The notes beneath the pieces are model-generated. The model did not search any database, was not told the origin of the DNA, and was given only the letters and a program-made list of their open reading frames with translations. From the NCBI RefSeq assembly GCF_018282095.1, contig NZ_CP074126.1, forward strand, positions 1,622,501 to 1,686,500: a stretch of DNA of 64,000 nt. The letters run 5' to 3'. Source of the stretch: Pseudovibrio brasiliensis. Its GTDB lineage: Bacteria > Pseudomonadota > Alphaproteobacteria > Rhizobiales > Stappiaceae. The first letter of the stretch is position 1. Every line of letters starts with the position of its first letter. The position numbers and the translations under genes were made by a program. Below, piece after piece: positions 41,506-49,116 of this stretch.

Positions 41506-43518
41506 ATGATAATTGAACTTGGCCACTATGCGCTCATCCTGGCATTGGTCGTCGCGGCTGTTCAGTCGGTCTTTCCGGTGTGGGGTGCAGTTAAATCGGA
41601 CCACCGTCTGATGGGGATGGCACCCGGCCTAGCCGTAATTATGTTCCTTTTGACTTGCGTTTCCTTTGGCGCATTGACTTGGGCGTACCTGACCTCTGAC
41701 TTTTCGCTTCTGAACACCTACCAGAACTCCCACAGCGATAAGCCGCTGATCTATAAGATCTCTGGCGTATGGGGAAACCACGAAGGCTCCATCCTTCTCT
41801 GGGTGCTTATTCTGGTGCTGTTCGGCGCATTGGTTGCAGTGTTCTCCAGCAACATTCCACAGCGCCTGCGAGCAGCAACGCTCGGCGCGCAGGGCTGGGT
41901 ATCCTTCGCATTCCTGCTATTCGTTATCGTTGCCTCCAACCCGTTCCAGCGCATCAGCCCGGCCCCAATGCAGGGCTCTGGCCTGAACCCAATGCTGCAG
42001 GACGTTGGCCTCGCGATCCACCCGCCAATCCTATACGTAGGTTACGTTGGCTTCTCTATCGTCTTTGCGTTCGCAGCAGCTGCCCTCATCCTCGGCAAGC
42101 TTGACGCTGCTTGGGCGCGCTGGGTCCGTCCGTGGATCCTCGTAAGCTGGATCTTCCTGACCCTCGGCATCGCTATGGGCTCCTACTGGGCTTACTACGA
42201 ACTCGGCTGGGGTGGCTGGTGGTTCTGGGATCCCGTCGAGAACGCATCCTTCATGCCATGGCTCACCGGCACAGCACTTCTGCACTCTGCAATCGTGATG
42301 GAACGCCGTGATGCACTGAAGGTCTGGACTGTGTTCCTTGCACTGCTGACATTCTCTTTGTCGCTGCTCGGCACCTTCCTCGTTCGTTCTGGTGTTCTCA
42401 CTTCTGTGCACGCATTCGCAGTTGACCCGGCTCGCGGCCTGTTCATCCTCGCGATCCTGCTGATCTTTGTGGGTGGGTCTCTCACTCTGTTTGCATGGCG
42501 TGCGCCATTGCTGCGTCAGGGCGGACTGTTTGCACCAATCAGCCGTGAGGGTTCTCTGGTTCTGAACAACCTGTTCCTAACCACAGCATGTGCGGCAGTC
42601 TTTGTGGGCACACTCTATCCACTCGTTCTGGAAGCGTTCTCCGGTGATAAGATCTCCGTAGGCGCACCATTCTTCAACCTGACATTCGGCCCGATCATGA
42701 TCCCGGTCCTGATCCTGATGCCTTTCGGTCAGCTTCTGGCTTGGAAGCGCGGTGATGCATGGGGTGTATCTCAGCGCCTGACCACCGCGTTTGTATTGTC
42801 CATACTCGCAACTGTCTGTCTGGTCTGGTTCATGGGTGCCAGCACAACAAGCATCATGACAGCCTTTGGCTTCGGTCTTGCGTTCTGGGCAATCTTCGGC
42901 TCGCTCTGGGAAATCGTTGACCGTTCGCAACTGTTTAAAATCGGCTTTGGTCGTGCCATGTCCCGTATCAAAGGTTTCACACCAACTGTCTGGTCGACTG
43001 TTCTTGGCCACGCTGGTCTGGGTGTAACTGTACTGGGCATCGTCTCCACTCTGGCATTTGAATCTGAGCGCGTTGAAGTGATGCGTCCGGGCGAAACGCT
43101 GGAGCAGAACGGCTATCACATCACCTATGAAAAGAGTTGGACGCAGGACGGTCCAAACTATCAGGAACTCGTGTCCCGCTACACACTCCGTAATGGTGAT
43201 ACTGTTGTCGGCGTGATGGAGCCATCCAAGCGTGCTTATGTGGCCAGCGGCATGCCAATGAGTGAAACCTCTATCGCAACCTTTGGCTTCTCTCAGGTTT
43301 ACTTCGCAACAGGTGACTCTGACGAGAACGGTGGTATTGTGACACGTATCTACTTCAAGCCTCTGATCACGCTGATTTGGATCGGCACTCTGATCATGTC
43401 GCTTGGTGGCTGTATTGCACTCTTTGACCGTCGCTTGCGTGTTGGTGCTCCGGTTTCTGCTCGCAAACGCAAGGGTAAAGCTGGCGGCGTTGCAACAGCT
43501 GCAGCACCGGCGGAGTAA
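41506..43518 (+). CDS. ccmF: Haem lyase subunit CcmF (CycK)
   Basis: 670-residue polytopic membrane protein and catalytic core of cytochrome c haem attachment. The haem-handling WWD motif GWGGWWFWDPVENASFMPWL (about 231-250) is intact, and further family motifs include SGVWGNHEGSILLWV and AFAVDPARGLFIL. It shares TAATG with ccmH, so the pair is translationally coupled. Confidence 0.96.
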   Translation: MIIELGHYALILALVVAAVQSVFPVWGAVKSDHRLMGMAPGLAVIMFLLTCVSFGALTWAYLTSDFSLLNTYQNSHSDKPLIYKISGVWGNHEGSILLWVLILVLFGALVAVFSSNIPQRLRAATLGAQGWVSFAFLLFVIVASNPFQRISPAPMQGSGLNPMLQDVGLAIHPPILYVGYVGFSIVFAFAAAALILGKLDAAWARWVRPWILVSWIFLTLGIAMGSYWAYYELGWGGWWFWDPVENASFMPWLTGTALLHSAIVMERRDALKVWTVFLALLTFSLSLLGTFLVRSGVLTSVHAFAVDPARGLFILAILLIFVGGSLTLFAWRAPLLRQGGLFAPISREGSLVLNNLFLTTACAAVFVGTLYPLVLEAFSGDKISVGAPFFNLTFGPIMIPVLILMPFGQLLAWKRGDAWGVSQRLTTAFVLSILATVCLVWFMGASTTSIMTAFGFGLAFWAIFGSLWEIVDRSQLFKIGFGRAMSRIKGFTPTVWSTVLGHAGLGVTVLGIVSTLAFESERVEVMRPGETLEQNGYHITYEKSWTQDGPNYQELVSRYTLRNGDTVVGVMEPSKRAYVASGMPMSETSIATFGFSQVYFATGDSDENGGIVTRIYFKPLITLIWIGTLIMSLGGCIALFDRRLRVGAPVSARKRKGKAGGVATAAAPAE

Positions 43519-44006
43519 TGACCATGAAGATGAAGTTCGTACTGGTATTAATCTCGTCCATTCTTTTGGGTGCTCCAGCTGCTTTTGCGGTGAACCCGGA
43601 TGAAGTTCTCAAGGATCCCGTTCTGGAAGAACGTGCCCGCGAGATTTCCAAGGAAGTGCGCTGTGTGGTCTGTCAGAACCAGTCCATCGACGACTCCAAC
43701 GCTCAGCTTGCAAAAGACCTGCGCCTGTTGGTGCGTGAGCGTCTGGTGGAAGGTGATACCAATAAGGAAGTCATGGACTACCTCGTAGCGCGCTACGGTG
43801 AGTTCGTACTCCTCAAGCCTCGCTTTGCATTCCACACCATTTTCCTGTGGGGTGGTGGACCGCTTGCACTGCTGATTGGTGGCTTCTTCCTGTGGCGTGC
43901 AGCCAAAAAGAAAAAGTACGCACCACTCAAGACTGAGACAGCTGGCGTCAAGCCGCTGTCGGACGAAGAGCAGGCAGAACTTGATAAGCTCATGTCCTCC
44001 AAATAA
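43518..44006 (+). CDS. ccmH: Cytochrome c maturation thioredox protein CcmH (CycL)
   Basis: 162 residues: Sec signal (VLVLISSILLGAPAAFA), a periplasmic domain with the redox pair C49-V-V-C52 (RCVVCQNQSIDDSNAQLA) and one C-terminal membrane helix (about 109-128). It keeps apocytochrome CxxCH cysteines reduced. It ends the ccm block, with a hairpin 14 bases downstream. Confidence 0.95.
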   Translation: MTMKMKFVLVLISSILLGAPAAFAVNPDEVLKDPVLEERAREISKEVRCVVCQNQSIDDSNAQLAKDLRLLVRERLVEGDTNKEVMDYLVARYGEFVLLKPRFAFHTIFLWGGGPLALLIGGFFLWRAAKKKKYAPLKTETAGVKPLSDEEQAELDKLMSSK

Positions 44007-44019
44007 GACATTTCAGGCA

Positions 44020-44048
44020 GAGCCCCGCAAACCCAGTTTGCGGGGCTC
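44020..44048 (+). terminator. Strong hairpin at the end of the ccm operon
   Basis: GAGCCCCGCAAAC / GTTTGCGGGGCTC is a perfect 13-base stem with a 3-base loop. No T-run follows, so termination may be Rho-assisted or the hairpin may protect the 3' end. Confidence 0.65.
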
Positions 44049-44174
44049 ACGCTTAATCACATCTTCTTGCAACCAGTTGAATTGTAAAGACGCGTGTAAG
44101 CGCGCACTAGATACCTGTCTTTTAATATATATTCTGAATGTGCCAGCTGCGCAGAAACGACAGGAACAGTTCAA

Positions 44175-44942
44175 ATGGCAAACGATCCCATTAAATTGGA
44201 ATTTGAAGGCTCTCAGGGAGCGCACCTCGCCGCGCGTCTGGATAAACCAGAGGGAGAACCCAAGGCATACGCACTGTTCGCCCACTGCTTCACGTGTTCC
44301 AAAGATCTCTCAGCTGCCCGCCGCATCGCATCTGCTCTGACCAAAGACGGCATTGCCGTTCTGCGCTTCGATTTCACTGGCCTCGGTAACAGTGGCGGTG
44401 ATTTTGCTTCCACTAATTTCTCATCGAACCTTCAGGATCTCATCCTCGCAGCGAACTATTTGCGTGATCACTTTGAAGCGCCGAAGTTGCTAGTTGGTCA
44501 CTCTCTGGGTGGTGCCGCAGTTTTAGCCGCTGCCTCTGAAGTTCCTGAGGTCAAAGCTGTTGCGACCATCGGTGCTCCAGCCTCTGCAGATCACGTTATT
44601 CATAACTTCGGCGCGTCTCTTGATGAGATTAAGGAGAAGGGCGAAGCAACCGTACAGCTTGGTGAACGCCCGTTTAAGATTAAACGCCAGTTTATCGAAG
44701 ATCTTGAAGCTCAGGACGTTCGCTCGCGCGTCGCTGTCCTGAAGAAAGCGGTGCTTGTTCTCCATTCCCCAATCGACGCCACTGTTGGCATTGAAAATGC
44801 CGCACAGATCTTTGAAGCGGCTAAGCACCCAAAATCATTCATTTCTTTGGATGATGCTGACCATCTGCTCTTCAAGTACAAAGATGCAGATTATGCAGCG
44901 CGCGTGATTGCTGCCTGGGCCAGCCGTTACATGAAGGATTGA
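44175..44942 (+). CDS. Alpha/beta hydrolase
   Basis: 255-residue serine hydrolase: nucleophile S110 in [10 protein letters not shown], oxyanion region [20 protein letters not shown], and likely acid and His in HSPIDATVG and DDADHLLF. It resembles the N-terminal part of the common alpha/beta hydrolase-OsmC fusion proteins of about 400 residues, but the stop comes directly after the hydrolase domain and no OsmC domain follows. Substrate unknown. Located between ccmH and degP. Confidence 0.88.
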   Translation: MANDPIKLEFEGSQGAHLAARLDKPEGEPKAYALFAHCFTCSKDLSAARRIASALTKDGIAVLRFDFTGLGNSGGDFASTNFSSNLQDLILAANYLRDHFEAPKLLVGHSLGGAAVLAAASEVPEVKAVATIGAPASADHVIHNFGASLDEIKEKGEATVQLGERPFKIKRQFIEDLEAQDVRSRVAVLKKAVLVLHSPIDATVGIENAAQIFEAAKHPKSFISLDDADHLLFKYKDADYAARVIAAWASRYMKD

Positions 44943-45106
44943 GAATGTCCTGATGGGAAGGCCAATGAAGTTTTCCTATCATTACAGAAGATTAATGTAG
45001 CAGATAGGTGTTTGTAAGGTTCGCTCTGTCATAGTCATCCTCAACGAAATGCAAAAGCCCCGTTTCCCCCAGTTGGGCTGAGATTGACTAAATGGAGTTG
45101 AGCCAA

Positions 45107-46657
45107 ATGAAGTTGACCAAGAACGCAAGTTCCAACGTTGTTTCCCTGTCTGCTGCAAAAACTACTTCCAAACGTCGTTCCCGTCTTCTCAATGGTACAA
45201 TGGCACTCGCAATCGCTGGTGCAATGGTTGCTCCCCTGACACTCGTTCCGGCCACCTCTCAGGCTGAACCTGTACGTGTTGATGTGCCTGCCATGCCAAA
45301 CTTTGTTGGTCTGGTAGAAGCAGTGCAGCCAACCGTTGTATCTGTTCGGGTCCGCTCTGAGGTAAAAGAGCATGATCGCCTGAGCGGCATTCCTCCAATG
45401 TTCCGCGATATGCCGGATGACCACCCACTGCAGAAATTCTTCCGCGAGTTCGGTGGCAAAGGTGGTGAGCAAAAGAAAAAAGCTCCACCACGCAAGCGCT
45501 TCGATCAGTCTCAGGGCTCCGGCTTCTTCATCTCCGATGACGGCTACGTTGTAACCAACGAGCACGTGGTTGAAGGTGGCACTGAGTTCACCATCGTCAC
45601 CAGTGAAGGTGATGAGTTGGAAGCAACTTTGGTCGGTGCCGACAAACGCTCAGATCTGGCTCTCCTGAAAGTGGAAAGCGAAGAAAAATTCGAATACGTC
45701 GCCTTTGCAGATGACGCACCATTGGTGGGTTCCTGGGTTGTTGCGGTTGGTAACCCGTTCGGTCTGGGCGGTACTGTGACTGCCGGTATCGTTTCTGCTC
45801 GTGGCCGTGACATCGGTGCAGGCATCTACGATGATTTCCTCCAGATTGATGCATCTGTGAACCGCGGTAACTCCGGTGGTCCTGCATTCAACGTGAAGGG
45901 TGAAGTCGTTGGCGTAAACTCAGCGATTGTCTCTCCAAGCGGTGGTAACGTAGGTATCGCATTTGCGATCCCGGCACAGACCGCTAAAAAGATCATTTCT
46001 GATCTGAAGGAAGATGGCGCGGTAACTCGTGGTTGGCTTGGTGTTCAGATCCAGCCAGTCACTAAGGATATTGCTGAATCTCTGGGCCTCGACAACGAAA
46101 ACGGCACACTGGTCGCTGAAGTGCAGGGTGATACACCTGCAAAAGCGGCAGGCTTCCAGGCTGGTGACATTATCCTGAAAGTGGATGGTGAAGAAGTGAA
46201 CGGCCCTCGTGAGCTGGCAAAAGTCATCGCAGGCTACTCGCCAAACACCGAAGTTGAGATTGAGTACTGGCGTGATGGTGAAATCAACACCGCGACTGTA
46301 AAGCTCGGCACCATTCCTGAAGAAAAACAGCAAGCTTCTGTCAAACAAAGCGAAGATGCCAACACCGCACTGGTCGACAGCCTTGGTCTGGAACTGGCAA
46401 CCGCTGAAGAAGCTGGTGTTGATGAAGAAGGCGTGGTTGTCACTAAGGTTGATCCGGATGGACCAGCAGCTGACAAAGGCCTCGCACCAGGCGCAATCAT
46501 CACCGAGGTTGCCAACGTAAAAGTTCAGAGTCCGGCGGATGTTGCTGAGCAGGTTGAAAAAGCTCGTGAGCAAGGCCGCAAAGCAGTCCTGCTTCGTGTA
46601 ACCCGTGGCGAGAACACTCTGTTCGTTGCGATCCCACTGGAAAAGGGTGACGAATAA
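45107..46657 (+). CDS. degP: Periplasmic serine protease DegP/Do
   Basis: 516 residues from the ATG at 45107, which has GGAG at good distance; an ATG at 45092 in the same frame would add five. A long signal peptide (LNGTMALAIAGAMVAPLTLV..SQAEP) is followed by the protease domain. Counting from the ATG at 45092, its triad is H158 (TNEHVVEGG), D188 (KRSDLALLK) and S261 (NRGNSGGPAF). Two PDZ domains follow (GWLGVQIQPVTKDIAESLGL and VDEEGVVVTKVDPDGPAADK). It degrades or refolds misfolded envelope proteins. Its position after cycHJKL matches rhizobia. Confidence 0.95.
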   Translation: MKLTKNASSNVVSLSAAKTTSKRRSRLLNGTMALAIAGAMVAPLTLVPATSQAEPVRVDVPAMPNFVGLVEAVQPTVVSVRVRSEVKEHDRLSGIPPMFRDMPDDHPLQKFFREFGGKGGEQKKKAPPRKRFDQSQGSGFFISDDGYVVTNEHVVEGGTEFTIVTSEGDELEATLVGADKRSDLALLKVESEEKFEYVAFADDAPLVGSWVVAVGNPFGLGGTVTAGIVSARGRDIGAGIYDDFLQIDASVNRGNSGGPAFNVKGEVVGVNSAIVSPSGGNVGIAFAIPAQTAKKIISDLKEDGAVTRGWLGVQIQPVTKDIAESLGLDNENGTLVAEVQGDTPAKAAGFQAGDIILKVDGEEVNGPRELAKVIAGYSPNTEVEIEYWRDGEINTATVKLGTIPEEKQQASVKQSEDANTALVDSLGLELATAEEAGVDEEGVVVTKVDPDGPAADKGLAPGAIITEVANVKVQSPADVAEQVEKAREQGRKAVLLRVTRGENTLFVAIPLEKGDE

Positions 46658-46674
46658 GTCACCGACAAGAATGT

Positions 46675-46705
46675 GGATCACGGGAAACGCCCCCTCTCGT
46701 GATCC
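46675..46705 (+). terminator. Hairpin after degP
   Basis: GGATCACG (46675-46682) pairs perfectly with CGTGATCC (46698-46705); inner G-T and G-C pairs extend it. It begins 17 bases after the degP stop with no good T-run. Confidence 0.6.
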
Positions 46706-46746
46706 CTTATCGAAGCACTGAAAACTCTCACACGTGCCTCGATTGT

Positions 46747-46792
46747 TTGAGGGGCTGATAGCAAGAGAAGCCCTCAACTTGATGTCAGCCCC
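46747..46792 (+). promoter_or_regulatory. Two mutually exclusive hairpins in the leader of the regulator operon
   Basis: TTGAGGGGCT (46747-46756) can pair with AGCCCTCAA (46769-46777), or GGGGCTGA (46751-46758) can pair with TCAGCCCC (46785-46792). The two share bases, so only one can form. A strong terminator follows at 46855. This layout resembles an attenuator or a small RNA. No promoter was located. Confidence 0.35.
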
Positions 46793-46854
46793 CAAAACCA
46801 ATGCTGGAAGAAAAGGCAGAGACCTGACCATCTGCCAACTTCACCTAAAAACTT

Positions 46855-46898
46855 ATGCAAATGCTGATGGTTGCCCCCAACAGCATTTGCATTTTTTT
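46855..46898 (+). terminator. Strong Rho-independent terminator before the response regulator
   Basis: ATGCAAATGCTG / CAGCATTTGCAT, a perfect 12-base stem with a 14-base loop, runs into seven T. It ends 58 bases before the regulator's start codon and about 200 bases after degP, so it ends a transcript other than the regulator's own or attenuates it. Confidence 0.9.
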
Positions 46899-46955
46899 AT
46901 CGTTTCCCTTCATTGTGAGGAAAACGACCAATGCCTTGCTCTGGGAAATGAAAAA

Positions 46956-47636
46956 ATGAGAATCTTGATTATTGAAGATGATCGGGAAGCAGCAGATTAT
47001 CTGCTCAAAGCACTGAAAGAAGCAGGGCACTCACCTGATCACGCAGACAATGGCGAAGACGGACTTGAGCTGGCAATCTCCAACACATGGGATGTGCTCG
47101 TCGTCGACCGCATGCTACCCAAACGCGATGGCCTGTCCATCATCGAAACACTTCGCGCCTCAGGTGATGAAACCCCGGTTTTGATCCTCTCTGCACTCTC
47201 TCAGGTAGACGACCGCGTCACCGGACTGCGGGCCGGAGGTGACGATTACCTTCCAAAACCCTACGCGTTTTCTGAGCTGCTAGCCCGCGTTGAGGTGCTG
47301 AGCCGCCGTAAAGCTGGTCCACAGGTGGAAACCAAATTGCAGGTCTCCGATCTGGTGCTGGACCGTCTCGCACACTCTGTCACCCGCGCAGGGCAGGAGA
47401 TTGTGCTGCAGCCTCGCGAATTCCGTCTTCTTGAATACCTTATGAAGCATGCAGGACAAGTGGTGACCCGCACCATGCTGCTCGAAAATGTCTGGGATTA
47501 TCATTTTGACCCGCAGACCAATGTGATTGACGTTCACATCTCAAGGCTGCGGTCCAAGATTGACAAAGGCTTCGACTTCCCGTTGCTTCATACTGTTCGT
47601 GGTGCAGGATACTCCATCCGTGACAGCTCTAACTAG
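46956..47636 (+). CDS. OmpR-family response regulator
   Basis: 226 residues from the ATG at 46956 (MRILIIEDDREAADYLLKAL). An in-frame extension to 46734 is rejected because it runs across the terminator at 46855. The receiver has phospho-acceptor Asp in VLVVDRMLPKRDG. The winged helix has VLQPREFRLLEYLMKHAGQV and DVHISRLRSKID. It overlaps the kinase gene by 17 bases. In Sinorhizobium the same pair lies between degP and glnE. The signal is not known. Confidence 0.9.
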   Translation: MRILIIEDDREAADYLLKALKEAGHSPDHADNGEDGLELAISNTWDVLVVDRMLPKRDGLSIIETLRASGDETPVLILSALSQVDDRVTGLRAGGDDYLPKPYAFSELLARVEVLSRRKAGPQVETKLQVSDLVLDRLAHSVTRAGQEIVLQPREFRLLEYLMKHAGQVVTRTMLLENVWDYHFDPQTNVIDVHISRLRSKIDKGFDFPLLHTVRGAGYSIRDSSN

Positions 47637-49116
47637 GATCCTCTCAACCACAGCCTTCAAGCTGGCGGCCATTTACTTGACGTCGTTCACGGCGCTCTCC
47701 GTGTTCCTGTTCATCTTCATCTCGCAGAATACAGATGATCTGATGAACAAACAGGTCGTGCAAACAGTTGATGCTGAGATACAGGGTCTTGCTGAGCAAT
47801 ACGCCCAGAACGGCATCAATGGCCTTGTGGTTGGCGTAGAGAGACGCGTCAGAAGCCCCAACTCCAATCTTTACCTCATTCTGGATTATTCCGGGAATGT
47901 CATAACCGGCAACATCGCCTACCTGCCTGAAAAGGTATTGTCGGAGTCAGACGGCAGAATTCAGTTTGTCAGCTATACGCCACTTGGCCTTCCTGAAACG
48001 GACGAAAACAAAGCCAAGGCAATCGTGCGCATCTTCGAGTTGCCGGGTAACTTCAAGCTTTTGGTTGGGCGGGATCTTGAGGATCAGGTTCACCTGAAAA
48101 GTCTGCTCGGAGACGCTTTGACCCTCTGGCTCGTCGGTATGGTGGTGCTGGCTGGTATCACGTGGTTCTTCCTCAACCGCCGTATCCTGAAGCGTATCGA
48201 CAACCTGTCCATGAGCTCCCGTCAGATTATGGAGGGTGACCTCGCTGGTCGTCTGGATGTAACTGGCAATGGCGATGAGTTCGACCGTCTGGCAAGCAAC
48301 CTCAATGTGATGCTGGACCGTATTGAAGAGCTTATGAAGGGCCTGAAGGAAGTTTCCGACAATATCGCCCACGACCTCAAAACCCCTCTCACTCGTATGC
48401 GTGGCCGCGTTGAGGCTGCCTTGCGTCGCGACCTCAACGCAAAAGAGGGACGCGAGTGTCTAGAGGATACGCTTGTAGAGACAGACGAGCTGATTAACAC
48501 CTTCAACGCCCTTTTGCGTATCGCTCGTGTTGAAGCCGGTTCTACTGGTGCCCAACTGGAACCATTACAGCTGAACACCATCGTCAATGACGTCTGTGAG
48601 CTGTATGAACCTGTTACCGAAGATGATGGTGTTGCCTTTTCAGTGTCAACAGAAGCTGAACTAACCATCGAAGGCGACCGCGAGCTTTTGGCTCAGGCTT
48701 TGGCCAACCTGATTGAAAATGCCCTCAAATACGGTCGTCCAACCGAAGAGAATGCTAAACCCGCAATCAAAGTCGTACTGTCTGCAAACGATGAGCAAGC
48801 TATACTCAGCGTGGAAGACAACGGTGCAGGGATCGCAGAAGCTGATCGCGAGCGGGTGTGTAATCGGTTCGTCCGGCTCGACAGCTCCCGTCATGCACCG
48901 GGATCTGGACTTGGATTGTCACTTATCAAGGCGGTGGTAACTCTCCATCATGGAGAATTGCAGTTAACATCGGCTGGTTCAGTAGATGATTCTGGAAGTG
49001 ATGAGCAATCAGGCCTGTGCGCCCGGATTGTTCTGCCTCTGACAAAGGGGCCAAGAGGTGAGGGAGAGGGCAACGAAGCATGGGACAAGGCTCAGAAGAA
49101 GAACGCCACCAGCTAA
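47620..49116 (+). CDS. Sensor histidine kinase
   Basis: 498 residues from a GTG inside the end of the regulator gene; the longer frame from 47527 is within that gene. Membrane helices lie at about 12-32 and 168-188, with a periplasmic sensor domain of about 135 residues between them. HAMP is followed by the phospho-acceptor His in SDNIAHDLKTPLTRMR and the ATPase boxes NLIENALKYG, VEDNGAGIA and GSGLGLSL. Partner of the preceding regulator. Its last 37 bases overlap glnE. Confidence 0.88.
   Translation: MTALTRILSTTAFKLAAIYLTSFTALSVFLFIFISQNTDDLMNKQVVQTVDAEIQGLAEQYAQNGINGLVVGVERRVRSPNSNLYLILDYSGNVITGNIAYLPEKVLSESDGRIQFVSYTPLGLPETDENKAKAIVRIFELPGNFKLLVGRDLEDQVHLKSLLGDALTLWLVGMVVLAGITWFFLNRRILKRIDNLSMSSRQIMEGDLAGRLDVTGNGDEFDRLASNLNVMLDRIEELMKGLKEVSDNIAHDLKTPLTRMRGRVEAALRRDLNAKEGRECLEDTLVETDELINTFNALLRIARVEAGSTGAQLEPLQLNTIVNDVCELYEPVTEDDGVAFSVSTEAELTIEGDRELLAQALANLIENALKYGRPTEENAKPAIKVVLSANDEQAILSVEDNGAGIAEADRERVCNRFVRLDSSRHAPGSGLGLSLIKAVVTLHHGELQLTSAGSVDDSGSDEQSGLCARIVLPLTKGPRGEGEGNEAWDKAQKKNATS

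Noticed and set aside
45920-46831. Minus-strand 303-residue frame opposite degP
   Set aside because: Antisense shadow of a well-supported gene; rich in Phe/Cys/Ser with no domain, and it runs through the degP hairpin.
46734-46955. 74-residue N-terminal extension of the response regulator
   Set aside because: The extension runs through a perfect terminator hairpin and competing stems, while a normal receiver start lies at 46956.
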